From Rhodobacter sp. (GTDB taxonomy: Bacteria; Pseudomonadota; Alphaproteobacteria; Rhodobacterales; Rhodobacteraceae), in contig JADCEN010000043.1 in assembly GCA_020250175.1 (NCBI GenBank), positions 46,261-110,260 on the forward strand: a DNA stretch of 64,000 nucleotides, in the 5' to 3' direction. Numbering within the stretch: position 1 is the first letter of the stretch; each line of letters starts with the position of its first letter. Of the stretch, positions 1-8,634 are shown piece by piece. The notes under the pieces were generated by a model that saw only the letters and a list, made by a program, of their open reading frames with translations, did no database searches and was not told where the DNA came from. The position numbers and the translations under genes are program-made.

Positions 1-260
1 GCGCGGGCGCATGGTCAAGGCGGCACGGCGGGCTCGCTGTCTTCCGGCGCACCTGCCCCGGTCCACAGCGGGTCATGGCCCGGAAGACCCGGGCTTTGGC
101 TAGGGCCCCGCAACCGCCCATGCCGCCAAGGCCCGGGACACCATGGTCACAGGCAACCTTGACAGTCGTGCAGAGGAAACATCCCCCACAAGCCCCGGTG
201 GCGCGGGGCTGGGCACCTTGGGCGGTACGGCAACCGGGGCGGGGTACCGATCGACGGACT
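1..260. other. no supported gene (left edge)
   Basis: GC-rich sequence at the window edge, downstream of the lactonase gene that ends at 261. Short open frames exist on both strands, but none has a recognisable motif or convincing ribosome binding site. I see nothing here that I can support. Confidence 0.5.
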
Positions 261-1157
261 TCATGATGTCTGTCCGAACCGGCAGGCGGGCATGCCGCAA
301 ACGCCGGGATCAACGGCGAACAGCGCCCCTTCCTGCGGGTTGGCGGCCAGATGTTCGGGCGACATGGTGAACCGGGCCGAGGTGACGAAAAGCGTGGACA
401 GGTTCGCGCCGCCAAAGCAGCAACTGGTCGGCCAGGAACAGGGAAGCTCGATGATCGCCTCGATCTTTCCGTCCGGGCCGGTGCAGGTCAGGCAGGCACC
501 ACCTGCCACCCGGGCCGTCCACAATCTTCCCCTGGCGTCAAGGCAGGACCCGTCGGGAAGGCCGCGCGGAAAAGCCGATTGCAGGGTCCTGCGCCCGTGA
601 AGCATGCCGTCACTGCCAATCCGGTAGGCATAGATCGCGTTGGCCAGCGTGTCGGCTGTCAGCAACCCGCCGGAGCGGGGAAAGACCATGGTGTTCGTGA
701 TGCCGAAGAGGTCATCGGTCACCCGCATCACCCGTCCACCCGGCAGGCAGCGATAGATGGTGCCGGTTGCCTGCACGATTGCGCGCGGGCTGTCATCCTC
801 GTTGATGTTGTTGAACATGGTGCCAACCCAGAACGCGCCATCCGGGCCAACCGCCCCTTCGTTCAGGCGGTTGTCGGGGCGGTCAGGCTCGATCTCAACC
901 AGGGGAACCGGCTCGCCCTGCCAGTCCCAAAGGCAGATGCCGCGTTCCATCCCCACAATGGCCCCGCCATCGCTGCGCAATCCGATCGATGTAGGCCGGC
1001 CCGTCACCGGCCAAATCTGGTGTCGTCCCGTGACAGGATCAAACGCCTGGATGCGCCGGCCGATGATATCAACCCAGACCAGCCGCCCGCGCTGATCGTC
1101 CCACACGGTGCTTTCCCCGACAATGTCGCGGGCCGCAAGGATCAGCCTGGCATCCAT
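261..1157 (-). CDS. SMP-30/gluconolactonase family sugar lactonase
   Basis: 298-residue beta-propeller lactonase expected to hydrolyse an aldono-lactone to the aldonic acid in the cytoplasm. Family landmarks are the early GESTVWD motif (metal-ligand Glu), DNRLNEG (substrate/metal Asn region), GTM, and GLPDGSC (metal-ligand Asp). The start MDARLIL was chosen because it follows a GAGGGGAAG-type ribosome binding site and matches the family N-terminus; the frame stays open upstream into the divergent regulator but that part is unlike the family. It lies head-to-head with a GntR regulator with only 34 bp between starts. A dehydrogenase and a dehydratase in the same island fit a lactone-forming acid-sugar pathway. 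The substrate is not readable from sequence. Confidence 0.88.
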   Translation of the reverse strand: MDARLILAARDIVGESTVWDDQRGRLVWVDIIGRRIQAFDPVTGRHQIWPVTGRPTSIGLRSDGGAIVGMERGICLWDWQGEPVPLVEIEPDRPDNRLNEGAVGPDGAFWVGTMFNNINEDDSPRAIVQATGTIYRCLPGGRVMRVTDDLFGITNTMVFPRSGGLLTADTLANAIYAYRIGSDGMLHGRRTLQSAFPRGLPDGSCLDARGRLWTARVAGGACLTCTGPDGKIEAIIELPCSWPTSCCFGGANLSTLFVTSARFTMSPEHLAANPQEGALFAVDPGVCGMPACRFGQTS

Positions 1158-1191
1158 GTTTCTTCCCCTCACGAATCCGTTGACAGACAGG

Positions 1192-1950
1192 ATGGGCAAC
1201 AGATACACGCAACTCAAGCAAAACCTGTCATACAGCTTTGGGGGCGAGTTGAAACACGTCGGCAGCCTGGGGTTGGTTGGCGATGCCATCGGCGCAATCT
1301 CGCGGCACATCCGCGAGAAGGATTTGATGCCGGGCGACAAGCTTCCGTCTGAATCCTTGCTGTCGAAGGAGTTGAACGTGTCGCGGACTGTGGTACGCGA
1401 GGCGTTCCGGTCCCTGGCGGCGATGCGGATCATCGAACTGGCAACCGGCAAACGGGCGACCGTGGCGCAGATCGATCATGGTGCGATGTCGCTGATGATC
1501 GAACACGGCGTGCATACCGACCAGATCAATATCCAGCAGATCTACGATGTGCGCCGCACCATTGAAACGCGGATCGTCACGCTCGCTGCGATCCGTCGCA
1601 GCGATGCCCAGGCGGCCGGGATTCTGGAACTTGCCGAAAAGATGCGCGGCAGCGCCGCCGATCCGGCCGCGCTGATGGAGCATGATCTGGCCTTTCACAC
1701 CGCCCTGGCCCGTGCGTCGCAAAACCCGGTCTATTCCCTGCTGATCGGCGCGTTCCAGGGCATCACCCGCCAGACCTGGCCGGTTGGCTGGAAAAGCCGC
1801 CAGACCCGGGAGTCGCGCGATCTGATGGTTGCAACCCATGCCGAGATTGCCGAAGCCGTCGCCGCCGGTGACCCGGAAAAGGCGACGGCGGCAATGTCGC
1901 TGCATTTCGACGAAAGTGTCCGGGCCTTGCTGACGGCCGGGCTGTCATGA
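1192..1950 (+). CDS. FadR/GntR-family transcriptional regulator (FCD domain)
   Basis: 252-residue regulator with an N-terminal winged helix at about residues 27-92 (LPSESLLSKELNVSRT followed by VVREAFRSL) and a C-terminal all-helical FCD ligand domain with the usual His/Asp-rich metal site (for example HDLAFHTALARAS). FCD members bind small organic acids or sugar acids, so it probably represses the island and responds to an intermediate. It is divergent from the lactonase with a 34-bp gap, and its stop overlaps the start of the dehydratase gene by 4 bp, so it is co-transcribed with the downstream catabolic genes. ATG at 1192 was chosen; a slightly later start is possible because the first 25 residues look poorly conserved. 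Confidence 0.85.
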   Translation: MGNRYTQLKQNLSYSFGGELKHVGSLGLVGDAIGAISRHIREKDLMPGDKLPSESLLSKELNVSRTVVREAFRSLAAMRIIELATGKRATVAQIDHGAMSLMIEHGVHTDQINIQQIYDVRRTIETRIVTLAAIRRSDAQAAGILELAEKMRGSAADPAALMEHDLAFHTALARASQNPVYSLLIGAFQGITRQTWPVGWKSRQTRESRDLMVATHAEIAEAVAAGDPEKATAAMSLHFDESVRALLTAGLS

Positions 1951-3149
1951 AGATCAGCGCCATTGAAACCATCCGCATTGCCGAACGGCCAAACCTGTTG
2001 TGGCTGTGCGTTCATACGGACGAAGGGATTGTGGGGCTGGGCGAAACCTTCTTCGGTGCCGCCACGGTAGAGGCCCATGTCCATGAATACATAGCGCCCC
2101 GCGTGCTGGGCCGTGACCCGTTCGAGATTGATCGTCTGGCTGCCGATCTGGTGGGTTATCTGGGGTTCCGGTCCTCCGGGGCTGAGATGCGGGGCAATTC
2201 GGCCTTTGACATCGCCCTGTGGGATCTGTTCGGCAAGGCGATGAACCAGCCGATTGCGCAGCTGCTGGGCGGCTTCACGCGGCGCGAGATCCGCACCTAC
2301 AACACCTGCGCCGGGACCGACTATGTCAAGAAGACCTCGGGGCAGGTTACGGCCAATTACGGCATCGGTGCGGGCGCTGACTTTGATGATCTGAACGGTT
2401 TTCTGACATGCGCCGATGAACTGGCCCATTCCCTGCTGCAAGAGGGTATCACGGCGATGAAAATCTGGCCCTTTGACCAGATGGCCGAATCCACGCGCGG
2501 TCAGTACATCTCGGGTCCCGATTTGCGCAAGGCACTGGAACCCTTTGAAAGAATACGGGCTGCTGTTGGTGACCGGATCGACATCATTGTCGAGTTTCAT
2601 TCGATGTGGCAGCTTCTGCCTGCGATTCAGATAGCCAGGGCGCTGGCAGCCTATCAGACCTTCTGGCATGAAGACCCGATCAAGATGGACAGTCTTTCAA
2701 GCCTGAAACGCTATGCCGGGCAATCGCCCGCGCCGATCTCGGCCTCCGAGACGCTGGCGACACGCTGGGGTTTTCGCGACCTTCTTGAAACCGGGGCGGC
2801 AGGCGTGGTGATGCTTGACCTTTCCTGGTGCGGCGGGCTGTCCGAGGCGCGCAAGATTGCCTCGATGGCCGAGGCCTGGCACCTGCCGGTGGCCCCGCAT
2901 GACTGCACCGGGCCGGTCGTGCTGTGCGCCAGCACGCATCTGTCGCTGAACGCCCCGAACGCGCTGGTGCAGGAAAGCGTGCGCGCCTTTTACCGCACCT
3001 GGTACCGCGATCTGGTCACGGCATTGCCCGAGGTCAGGAACGGGATGATAACGGTTCCACCCGGACCGGGTCTGGGGATGGAACTGCATCCCGATCTTGA
3101 CCGGGCCTTCACGACGTCGAGACGGAAATCCGACGCAACCACGGCCTGA
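1947..3149 (+). CDS. mandelate racemase/enolase-superfamily dehydratase (acid-sugar dehydratase-like)
   Basis: 400-residue enolase-superfamily enzyme with an N-terminal capping domain and a C-terminal barrel. Visible active-site candidates are K172 (AMKIWPFD), the metal ligands E216 (VEFH, with H218), E242 (HEDP) and E268 (SASE), then D291 and H318 (PHDCTGP). The E-F-H arrangement and the late PHD motif resemble galactonate/mannonate dehydratase-type members, which dehydrate an aldonate to a 2-keto-3-deoxy acid. It overlaps the regulator by 4 bp and precedes the ABC transporter, so it probably acts after the SDR and lactonase in one pathway. The exact substrate is unknown. Confidence 0.85.
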   Translation: MKISAIETIRIAERPNLLWLCVHTDEGIVGLGETFFGAATVEAHVHEYIAPRVLGRDPFEIDRLAADLVGYLGFRSSGAEMRGNSAFDIALWDLFGKAMNQPIAQLLGGFTRREIRTYNTCAGTDYVKKTSGQVTANYGIGAGADFDDLNGFLTCADELAHSLLQEGITAMKIWPFDQMAESTRGQYISGPDLRKALEPFERIRAAVGDRIDIIVEFHSMWQLLPAIQIARALAAYQTFWHEDPIKMDSLSSLKRYAGQSPAPISASETLATRWGFRDLLETGAAGVVMLDLSWCGGLSEARKIASMAEAWHLPVAPHDCTGPVVLCASTHLSLNAPNALVQESVRAFYRTWYRDLVTALPEVRNGMITVPPGPGLGMELHPDLDRAFTTSRRKSDATTA

Positions 3150-3182
3150 CAAGGCCGCAATCCTTATGGGAGGAGTAAGACA

Positions 3183-4160
3183 ATGAAGAAAATCAAGGGA
3201 CTGGCCATTGCCGCCCTGATGTCTGCCGTTTCGTCCGCAGCGGTCGCACAGGATCCGCTGGACATGGTGTTCACCGTCCATTCGGGCGCATCGAACACCT
3301 TCTGGCAGGCGGTTCAGAAGGGCTATGAAGACGCCTGCGCAAAGATCGCGGCCAACTGCCAGATGGTCTATGTGCAGACCGACGGATCAATCCCCGAGCA
3401 GGTCGCGAACATGGAAGCGGCCCTTGCGCGCAGCCCGGATGCCCTGATCACCTCGATCGTCGACAACACGGCCTTTGACGATGTCATCCAGCGCGCGCGC
3501 GATGCGGGCGTCATTGTCATCGCCTCCAACGTTGACGATCTGGAAGGCGCGGCCGGCAATGCAAGGCAGGCTTTCGTCGGTCAGGGCTTTGTGCCTGCGG
3601 GCTATGGCCTGGCGCGGGCACAATGGGCCAACATGCCCGCCGAAGGCCCCTTGCACATTCTGGTCGGTGTTTCCGGGCCGGGTCAGAACTGGTCCGAATC
3701 CCGCGCGCTGGGCATTACGAACTATCTGGACGAGATGATCGCGGCCAATCCTGACCGTGCGATCACCTATGAAAAGATCGACTCGGGCACCGACCTTGCC
3801 ATAGTGGCCGACCGTGTCGGGGCCTACCTTGCAGCCCGGCCCGAAACCAACGCCTATTTTGACACCGGGTTCTGGCATGCCGGTGTGGCAGGCGTGCTTC
3901 GTGACCGCGGAGTAGAGCCGGGCAAGGTTCTTCTGGCCGGTTTCGACCTTGTTCCGATTGTTCTGGACGAAATGGATGCAGGTTACATCCAGGTCGAGGT
4001 TGACCAGCAGCCCTACATGCAGGGTTTCTTGCCTGTCATGATGGCATATCTGTCCAAGACCGTTGGCCTGGCCCCGGCTGACATCAACACCGGCGAGGCC
4101 CTGGTCTTCCCGGCGGATGTGGCGGCTGTGCGTGGCCTGTCGGAACAGGGCCTGCGCTGA
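3183..4160 (+). CDS. sugar ABC transporter substrate-binding protein (RbsB/FrcB type)
   Basis: 325-residue periplasmic binding protein. A Sec signal peptide is clear (MKKIKGLAIAALMSAV, with cleavage expected after AVA at about residue 22). The mature part has the two-lobed type I fold, with the typical early FWQAVQKGYEDACAK and NTAFDDVIQRARDAGVIVIASN stretches. GGGAGGAG-type ribosome binding sequence lies just ahead of the ATG. It heads a binding protein-permease-ATPase set of the CUT2 class (ribose, fructose, inositol, rhizopine-type substrates). The ligand probably resembles a pentose, hexose or cyclitol. Confidence 0.9.
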   Translation: MKKIKGLAIAALMSAVSSAAVAQDPLDMVFTVHSGASNTFWQAVQKGYEDACAKIAANCQMVYVQTDGSIPEQVANMEAALARSPDALITSIVDNTAFDDVIQRARDAGVIVIASNVDDLEGAAGNARQAFVGQGFVPAGYGLARAQWANMPAEGPLHILVGVSGPGQNWSESRALGITNYLDEMIAANPDRAITYEKIDSGTDLAIVADRVGAYLAARPETNAYFDTGFWHAGVAGVLRDRGVEPGKVLLAGFDLVPIVLDEMDAGYIQVEVDQQPYMQGFLPVMMAYLSKTVGLAPADINTGEALVFPADVAAVRGLSEQGLR

Positions 4161-4234
4161 TTGCAGAAAGACCGGCGCGGGGCCTTGCCCGGGCCCCGCG
4201 CCGATGCCTTGCCGCTGAATAAGGATCCGTTGCC

Positions 4235-5221
4235 ATGCGCCGCCTTGTCAAACTTGCCATGCAAAAGCCCGAACTCGCCAGCGCGATGCTGCTGCTGTTG
4301 CTGGTTGTGCTGTTTCAATTCCGGTCGGACGGGGTCTTTCTTTCGGTCAACAACGTCCGGGGGTTTCTGGGCCTTTTGCCCGAAACGGCGCTGGTTGCCG
4401 TGGGTGTGACGCTGTTGATGATCTCGGGTGAATTCGATCTTTCCGTAGGCTCGGTCTTTGCCCTGATGCCGATGACGATGGCGGTGCTTGTTGTTGCCGG
4501 CTGGCCGTTCTGGGTGGCCGTGATGCTTGGATTGATGCTGTGCGCGCTGATCGGGTTTCTCAACGGCTGGCTTACGATACGCTTTGACATCCCGTCGTTC
4601 ATCACGACCCTGGGGATGCTGTTCATGGCGCGGTCGCTGACGGTTGTGATTTCCGGCGGTTTTCCGCCGCGGATCAAGCCGGGCGAGGTGCCCAGCTGGA
4701 TTTTTGTCGGCTTTGTCGATGAGGGCGGTCTGATCCGGGCATCGGTCCTGTGGTTCATCGGCATTGCAATAGGGATGAGCCTGCTGCTTTCACGGACCAA
4801 CTTCGGCAACTGGGTGCGGGCCACCGGGGGGTTTCTGCCCGCAGCCGCAGCCATGGGCATCCCGACCGGCAAGGTGAAGATTGCCTGTTTCATGATCTGT
4901 TCGGTGCTTGCGGGATTTGCCGGGATGATCCAGTCGCTGCGGCTGAATTCCTTTCTGCCGTCACTGGGCGAGGGCATGGAACTTCAGGCCGTGGCAGCCG
5001 CAGTGATAGGCGGCACGTCGCTTTACGGCGGGGTCGGCTCGATCATCGGGGGATTGATCGGCGCGATCCTTATCCGCGTGATCGACAACGGCATGGTCAT
5101 GTCGCAGGTCGATGGCAACTGGTTCAAGTTCGCCATTGGTGCCCTGACCATTTTCGCCGTCGTCGGCAATGCCTGGCTGCGCCGCCGCGGCCGCGCCATG
5201 AAGGTGGAGACGGACAAATGA
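4235..5221 (+). CDS. ABC transporter permease (RbsC/FrcC type)
   Basis: 328-residue polytopic inner-membrane protein with about eight to ten hydrophobic segments and the CUT2 permease hallmarks: GEFDLSVGS after the second membrane region, a central NGWLTIRFDIPSFITTLG segment, and AVAAAVIGGTSLYGGVGS near the C-terminus. It forms the membrane channel of the importer with the preceding binding protein and the following ATPase. Its TGA stop overlaps the ATPase start codon (ATGA), indicating translational coupling. One permease gene implies a homodimeric channel. Confidence 0.92.
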   Translation: MRRLVKLAMQKPELASAMLLLLLVVLFQFRSDGVFLSVNNVRGFLGLLPETALVAVGVTLLMISGEFDLSVGSVFALMPMTMAVLVVAGWPFWVAVMLGLMLCALIGFLNGWLTIRFDIPSFITTLGMLFMARSLTVVISGGFPPRIKPGEVPSWIFVGFVDEGGLIRASVLWFIGIAIGMSLLLSRTNFGNWVRATGGFLPAAAAMGIPTGKVKIACFMICSVLAGFAGMIQSLRLNSFLPSLGEGMELQAVAAAVIGGTSLYGGVGSIIGGLIGAILIRVIDNGMVMSQVDGNWFKFAIGALTIFAVVGNAWLRRRGRAMKVETDK

Positions 5222-5949
5222 CCACACCCATCATTGAAACCCGCGAACTGCACAAATGGTATTCGGGCGTGCATGCGTTGAAGGGGGTAAGCCTGAAAGT
5301 CGAAAGCGGCGAAGCCGTGGGTCTGGTCGGAGACAACGGTGCCGGCAAATCAACGCTGATCAACATCCTGTCCGGACTGCACCATCAGGACAGCGGCGAC
5401 GTTCTGGTCGAGGGCAGGCCAGCCGATATCCGCAGCCCCAAGGACGCCATGCGGCTGGGGATCGAGACGATCTATCAGTACAATTCGATGGTGCCGCTGA
5501 TGACAATATCGCGCAACGTCTTCATCGGGCGCGAACCGCTGAAATGGTCCATCTGGGGCATCGGCATCCTGGACGAACGCAAGATGCGCGAAGAGTCGGT
5601 CAAGGCGATTGCCGATGTCGATCTGCATCTGCGCTCGCCCGATGCGCTTGTGGGCGAATTGTCGGGCGGGCAGCGCCAGGGCGTGGCGATTGCCCGCGCC
5701 ATGCACTTCAAATCCAAGGTCATGATCCTTGACGAGCCGACGAACCACCTGTCGGTGAAGGAAACCGCCAAGGTCATCGGCTTTGTGAAAGGGTTGAAGG
5801 CGCAAGGCGTCACCTCGATCTTCATCAGCCATAACATGCATCATGTCTTTGCCTGCTGTAACCGGATCGTCGCGATGGCCCTGGGCAAGGTCGTGCTGGA
5901 CAAGCCCGCTGCGGAAACCTCGATCGAGGAAGTCTCGGCGCTTTTGTGA
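5218..5949 (+). CDS. sugar ABC transporter ATP-binding protein (single-domain, FrcA-like)
   Basis: 243-residue ABC ATPase with Walker A GDNGAGKST (residues 38-46), signature LSGGQRQ (148-154), Walker B with LDEPT (171-175) and a switch His in ISHNMHH. Most CUT2 importers, such as RbsA, carry a fused double ATPase of about 500 residues; this one has a single domain, as in the rhizobial fructose importer FrcA, so it must work as a homodimer. It is coupled to the permease by a 4-bp overlap and is followed within about 10 bp by the SDR gene. Confidence 0.92.
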   Translation: MTTPIIETRELHKWYSGVHALKGVSLKVESGEAVGLVGDNGAGKSTLINILSGLHHQDSGDVLVEGRPADIRSPKDAMRLGIETIYQYNSMVPLMTISRNVFIGREPLKWSIWGIGILDERKMREESVKAIADVDLHLRSPDALVGELSGGQRQGVAIARAMHFKSKVMILDEPTNHLSVKETAKVIGFVKGLKAQGVTSIFISHNMHHVFACCNRIVAMALGKVVLDKPAAETSIEEVSALL

Positions 5950-5959
5950 CAGGATGGGC

Positions 5960-6667
5960 ATGATGGATCTGAACGCACGGCATGTGCTGATCACGGGGGG
6001 CCTTGGCTCTATCGGTACTGCATTCGCCGTGGCCTTTGCCGCTGCCGGCGCGCGGATCACCATCCTGGACCGGCCCGGGGCGACACCGCCTGCATCGCAT
6101 GGCTGGCTGGCAGTGGACCTTGAAGACCTGCCTTTGGCAGAGGCCCGCGTTGCCGCCGCCGGGCCCTTCGACATCCTGATCAACAACGCCGCGCTGATCA
6201 TCAACAAACCGTTCGAAGCCGTCAGCGTCGAGGAATACGAAACCCAGATGCGGGTCAACTCGGCCTCTGCCTTTGCGCTGGCCCGGGCCTGCGCGCCGGG
6301 GATGAAGGCCAAAGGCTGGGGTCGGATCGTCAACCTTACCTCGCTGACCCTGAACGGCCAGTGGGACGGATTTGTGCCCTACGTCGCCTCGAAAGGGGCG
6401 CTTCTGGGTCTGACCAAGGGTCTGGCACGGGAACTGGGGCCACATGGCATTACCGTGAACGCAATCGCGCCCGGTGCCGTGGTGTCCGAGGCAGAGCGCA
6501 GCGTCTTTGCCGACCGGCTGGAAGATTACAACCGTTTCATCCTGGAACGCCAATGCATCAAGGCCCGCATCCAGCCCCATGATGTTGCCAGCCTGGCGCT
6601 GTTCCTTGCGTCGGATGCCGCAGGGATGATCTCCGGACAGAACATCGGCATCGACGGCGGATGGTAG
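5960..6667 (+). CDS. SDR family NAD(P)-dependent oxidoreductase
   Basis: 235-residue short-chain dehydrogenase/reductase with a nucleotide-binding glycine motif TGGLGSIG (residues 12-19), NNAA (about 76-79), catalytic S128, Y141 and K145 (YVASK), and the common ending GIDGGW. It probably oxidises a hydroxyl of the imported compound, for instance an aldose to its lactone (feeding the SMP-30 lactonase) or a cyclitol to its ketone. Three closely spaced ATGs (5954, 5960, 5963) follow an AGGA sequence; 5960 or 5963 gives the best spacing. It lies 10 bp after the ATPase gene in the same transcription unit. Confidence 0.88.
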   Translation: MMDLNARHVLITGGLGSIGTAFAVAFAAAGARITILDRPGATPPASHGWLAVDLEDLPLAEARVAAAGPFDILINNAALIINKPFEAVSVEEYETQMRVNSASAFALARACAPGMKAKGWGRIVNLTSLTLNGQWDGFVPYVASKGALLGLTKGLARELGPHGITVNAIAPGAVVSEAERSVFADRLEDYNRFILERQCIKARIQPHDVASLALFLASDAAGMISGQNIGIDGGW

Positions 6668-6705
6668 TCAATGACACACACAAAGAATTCAAGCGAGGCT
6701 TCAAG

Positions 6706-7806
6706 ATGACCGCTGCTCCCTTTCCGGTTGGACAACGTGACTACAGCCTGGTCGGCCCCGACAGCCGCCGCGCGGTGGAAATCGGGCTGGCTTCGGCCGA
6801 ATGGTACCACTCCGAGGTGCCCCGTGCCGTGATGAAGGACCTTATGAAGCGCACCGACGGGCCCGCGATCCGCGATACGATCCTTTGGTTTGCGCTGCTG
6901 ATCGGCGGGGCCTGGGGGGGAATCTATTTCTGGGGAACCTGGGCCTGCGTGCCGTTTCTGTTCGTCTACAGCGTGGTTTACGGATCATCCTGCGACAGCC
7001 GCTGGCACGAATGCGGCCATGGCACGGCGTTCCGCACGCCCTGGATGAACGACGTCATCTACCAGATCGCCAGCTTCATGGTGATGCGCAACCCGGTGAC
7101 CTGGCGCTGGAGCCACGCCCGGCACCACACGGACACCTACATCGTCGGGCGCGACGCCGAGATTGCCTGGATGCGCCCGCCAAAGACGCTGACCAATTTC
7201 CTGGCCCTGTTCGATGTGATCGGTGCCGTCCGGTCCTTGGGCATTCTGGCACGCAACGCCTCGGGCCGGTTGACGCCCGATGAAAAGGATTTCATTCCCG
7301 AAAGCGAATGGGGCAAGGCGGTTCTTGCGGCGCGGATACATATGGCGATCTATGCCGCGACCATTGCAACAGCCCTTGCCACCTGGTCGTGGCTGCCGTT
7401 GATGCTGATAGGCCTGCCGCGCATCTATGGCAGCTGGCACATGGTGATGTGTGGTCATCTGCAGCATGCGGGGCTGGCGGAGAATGTTCTTGATCACCGG
7501 CTGAACACCCGCACGGTCTATATGAACCCGATCAGCCGCTTCATCTACTGGAACATGAACTACCATATCGAGCACCACATGTTCCCGATGGTTCCCTACC
7601 ACGCCCTGCCGCGTCTGCACGAGGTCATCAAGGCCGATCTGCCGCCGCCGAACACGTCGATCCTTGACGGCTACCGCGAGGTTTTCGCATCCCTGCGCCG
7701 CCAGAAGACCGACCCGGAATACTACCTTCGCAAGACACTGCCACCCTCTGCCAAGCCGTACCGTGAAGAGTTCCACACCCTCGACATTGCCCGGTCCAGA
7801 ACCTGA
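6706..7806 (+). CDS. MocD-like membrane di-iron oxygenase (fatty acid desaturase superfamily)
   Basis: 366-residue integral membrane protein with three histidine boxes, H101ECGH105, H137ARHH141 and H287IEHH291, which bind the di-iron centre of the desaturase/alkane hydroxylase superfamily. Hydrophobic spans lie between and before the boxes. Lipid desaturases share these boxes, but the neighbourhood (sugar importer, SDR, Rieske ferredoxin of MocE type) points to MocD of rhizopine catabolism, which acts with ferredoxin MocE and a reductase MocF on a methylated inosamine. I infer a hydroxylase or O-demethylase role. Start 6706 was preferred over 6661, which would overlap the SDR gene. Confidence 0.78.
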   Translation: MTAAPFPVGQRDYSLVGPDSRRAVEIGLASAEWYHSEVPRAVMKDLMKRTDGPAIRDTILWFALLIGGAWGGIYFWGTWACVPFLFVYSVVYGSSCDSRWHECGHGTAFRTPWMNDVIYQIASFMVMRNPVTWRWSHARHHTDTYIVGRDAEIAWMRPPKTLTNFLALFDVIGAVRSLGILARNASGRLTPDEKDFIPESEWGKAVLAARIHMAIYAATIATALATWSWLPLMLIGLPRIYGSWHMVMCGHLQHAGLAENVLDHRLNTRTVYMNPISRFIYWNMNYHIEHHMFPMVPYHALPRLHEVIKADLPPPNTSILDGYREVFASLRRQKTDPEYYLRKTLPPSAKPYREEFHTLDIARSRT

Positions 7807-7816
7807 GGAAGCCGCA

Positions 7817-8614
7817 ATGACCCGGATCAAGCCCACTGTCGCCGACCTTCGCGCCCGCAAGGGCAAGGGGCAACTGACCATGCTGCGCGTCATGTCGCTG
7901 GACGAGGCGGCGGCAGCCGAAGCGGCCGGGATCGACATTGTTTCGGTTCCTGCCGATCTGGTCACCCATCCGCGCTACCGCGAGGCTGCGCCAACGCTGT
8001 TTTCCATGACCGGCCAGACCCATCTGGAGGCGGGGACCAGGGACGATTATCTGCGCTGGGCCTGCAAGGTGATGCTGGCCGGGGCAGATGCCGTCTATTG
8101 TTCGGGCGGGCTGGGCACAGTGGAACATGTGGCGCGCGAACATATCCCGGTTGTCGGGCATGTGGGGCTGGTACCCAGCCGCGCCACATGGACCGGCGGC
8201 ATGAAAGCGGTGGCCAAGACCGCCCAGGGGGCGATGGCGCTGCTTGAAGAGGTGCGCGCCTATGAGTCTGCCGGCGCTTTTGCCGTGGAGATCGAGGTGG
8301 TCCCGACCGAAGTCGCCAGCGAGATCAGTCGCCGGGTCGGCCTTCTGCTGTGGTCCATGGGGGCCGGGCCGGGATGTGATGCGCAGTACCTGTTTGCCGA
8401 AGATGTTCTTGGCACCAATCGCGGTCACATGCCGCGCCACTCCAAGGTCTACCGCAACTTCGCCGCTGAATATGACCGTCTCCAGTCCGAGCGTATCGCA
8501 GCCTTTCGCGAGTTCATTGCCGATGTGGCCTCTTCGGCCTACCCCGAGGACAGGCATCTGGTGAAGATGTCCCCGCAGGAACTGGCTGCCTTTCAGGCCG
8601 CGCTGAAGACGTAG
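7817..8614 (+). CDS. ketopantoate hydroxymethyltransferase (PanB)-like protein, active site altered
   Basis: 265-residue homologue of 3-methyl-2-oxobutanoate hydroxymethyltransferase, a (beta/alpha)8 enzyme of the phosphoenolpyruvate/pyruvate superfamily. The family pieces GHVGLVPS, GAFAVEIEVVPTEVA and MGAGPGCDAQ are well kept. By eye, the PanB metal ligands are not: the GDS Asp falls in VPAD, the DMPF region is absent, and the VKxEG Lys and Glu become Tyr and Ser in VYCSGG; the general-base Glu in EVVP remains. A true pantothenate role is therefore unlikely. In this island it may catalyse aldol-type cleavage or handle a one-carbon unit. It sits 10 bp after the MocD-like gene and 20 bp before the Rieske gene. 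Confidence 0.8.
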   Translation: MTRIKPTVADLRARKGKGQLTMLRVMSLDEAAAAEAAGIDIVSVPADLVTHPRYREAAPTLFSMTGQTHLEAGTRDDYLRWACKVMLAGADAVYCSGGLGTVEHVAREHIPVVGHVGLVPSRATWTGGMKAVAKTAQGAMALLEEVRAYESAGAFAVEIEVVPTEVASEISRRVGLLLWSMGAGPGCDAQYLFAEDVLGTNRGHMPRHSKVYRNFAAEYDRLQSERIAAFREFIADVASSAYPEDRHLVKMSPQELAAFQAALKT

Positions 8615-8634
8615 CCAAAGCAAGGAGATCATGG

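Noticed and set aside
6706..7806. Calling the three-His-box protein a lipid desaturase
   Set aside because: The boxes allow it, but the neighbouring Rieske ferredoxin, sugar importer and dehydrogenase fit a MocD-type role better. Left as a stated alternative.
7817..8614. Calling the PanB homologue panB
   Set aside because: Key metal-binding and lysine positions appear to be lost and the context is not pantothenate synthesis.
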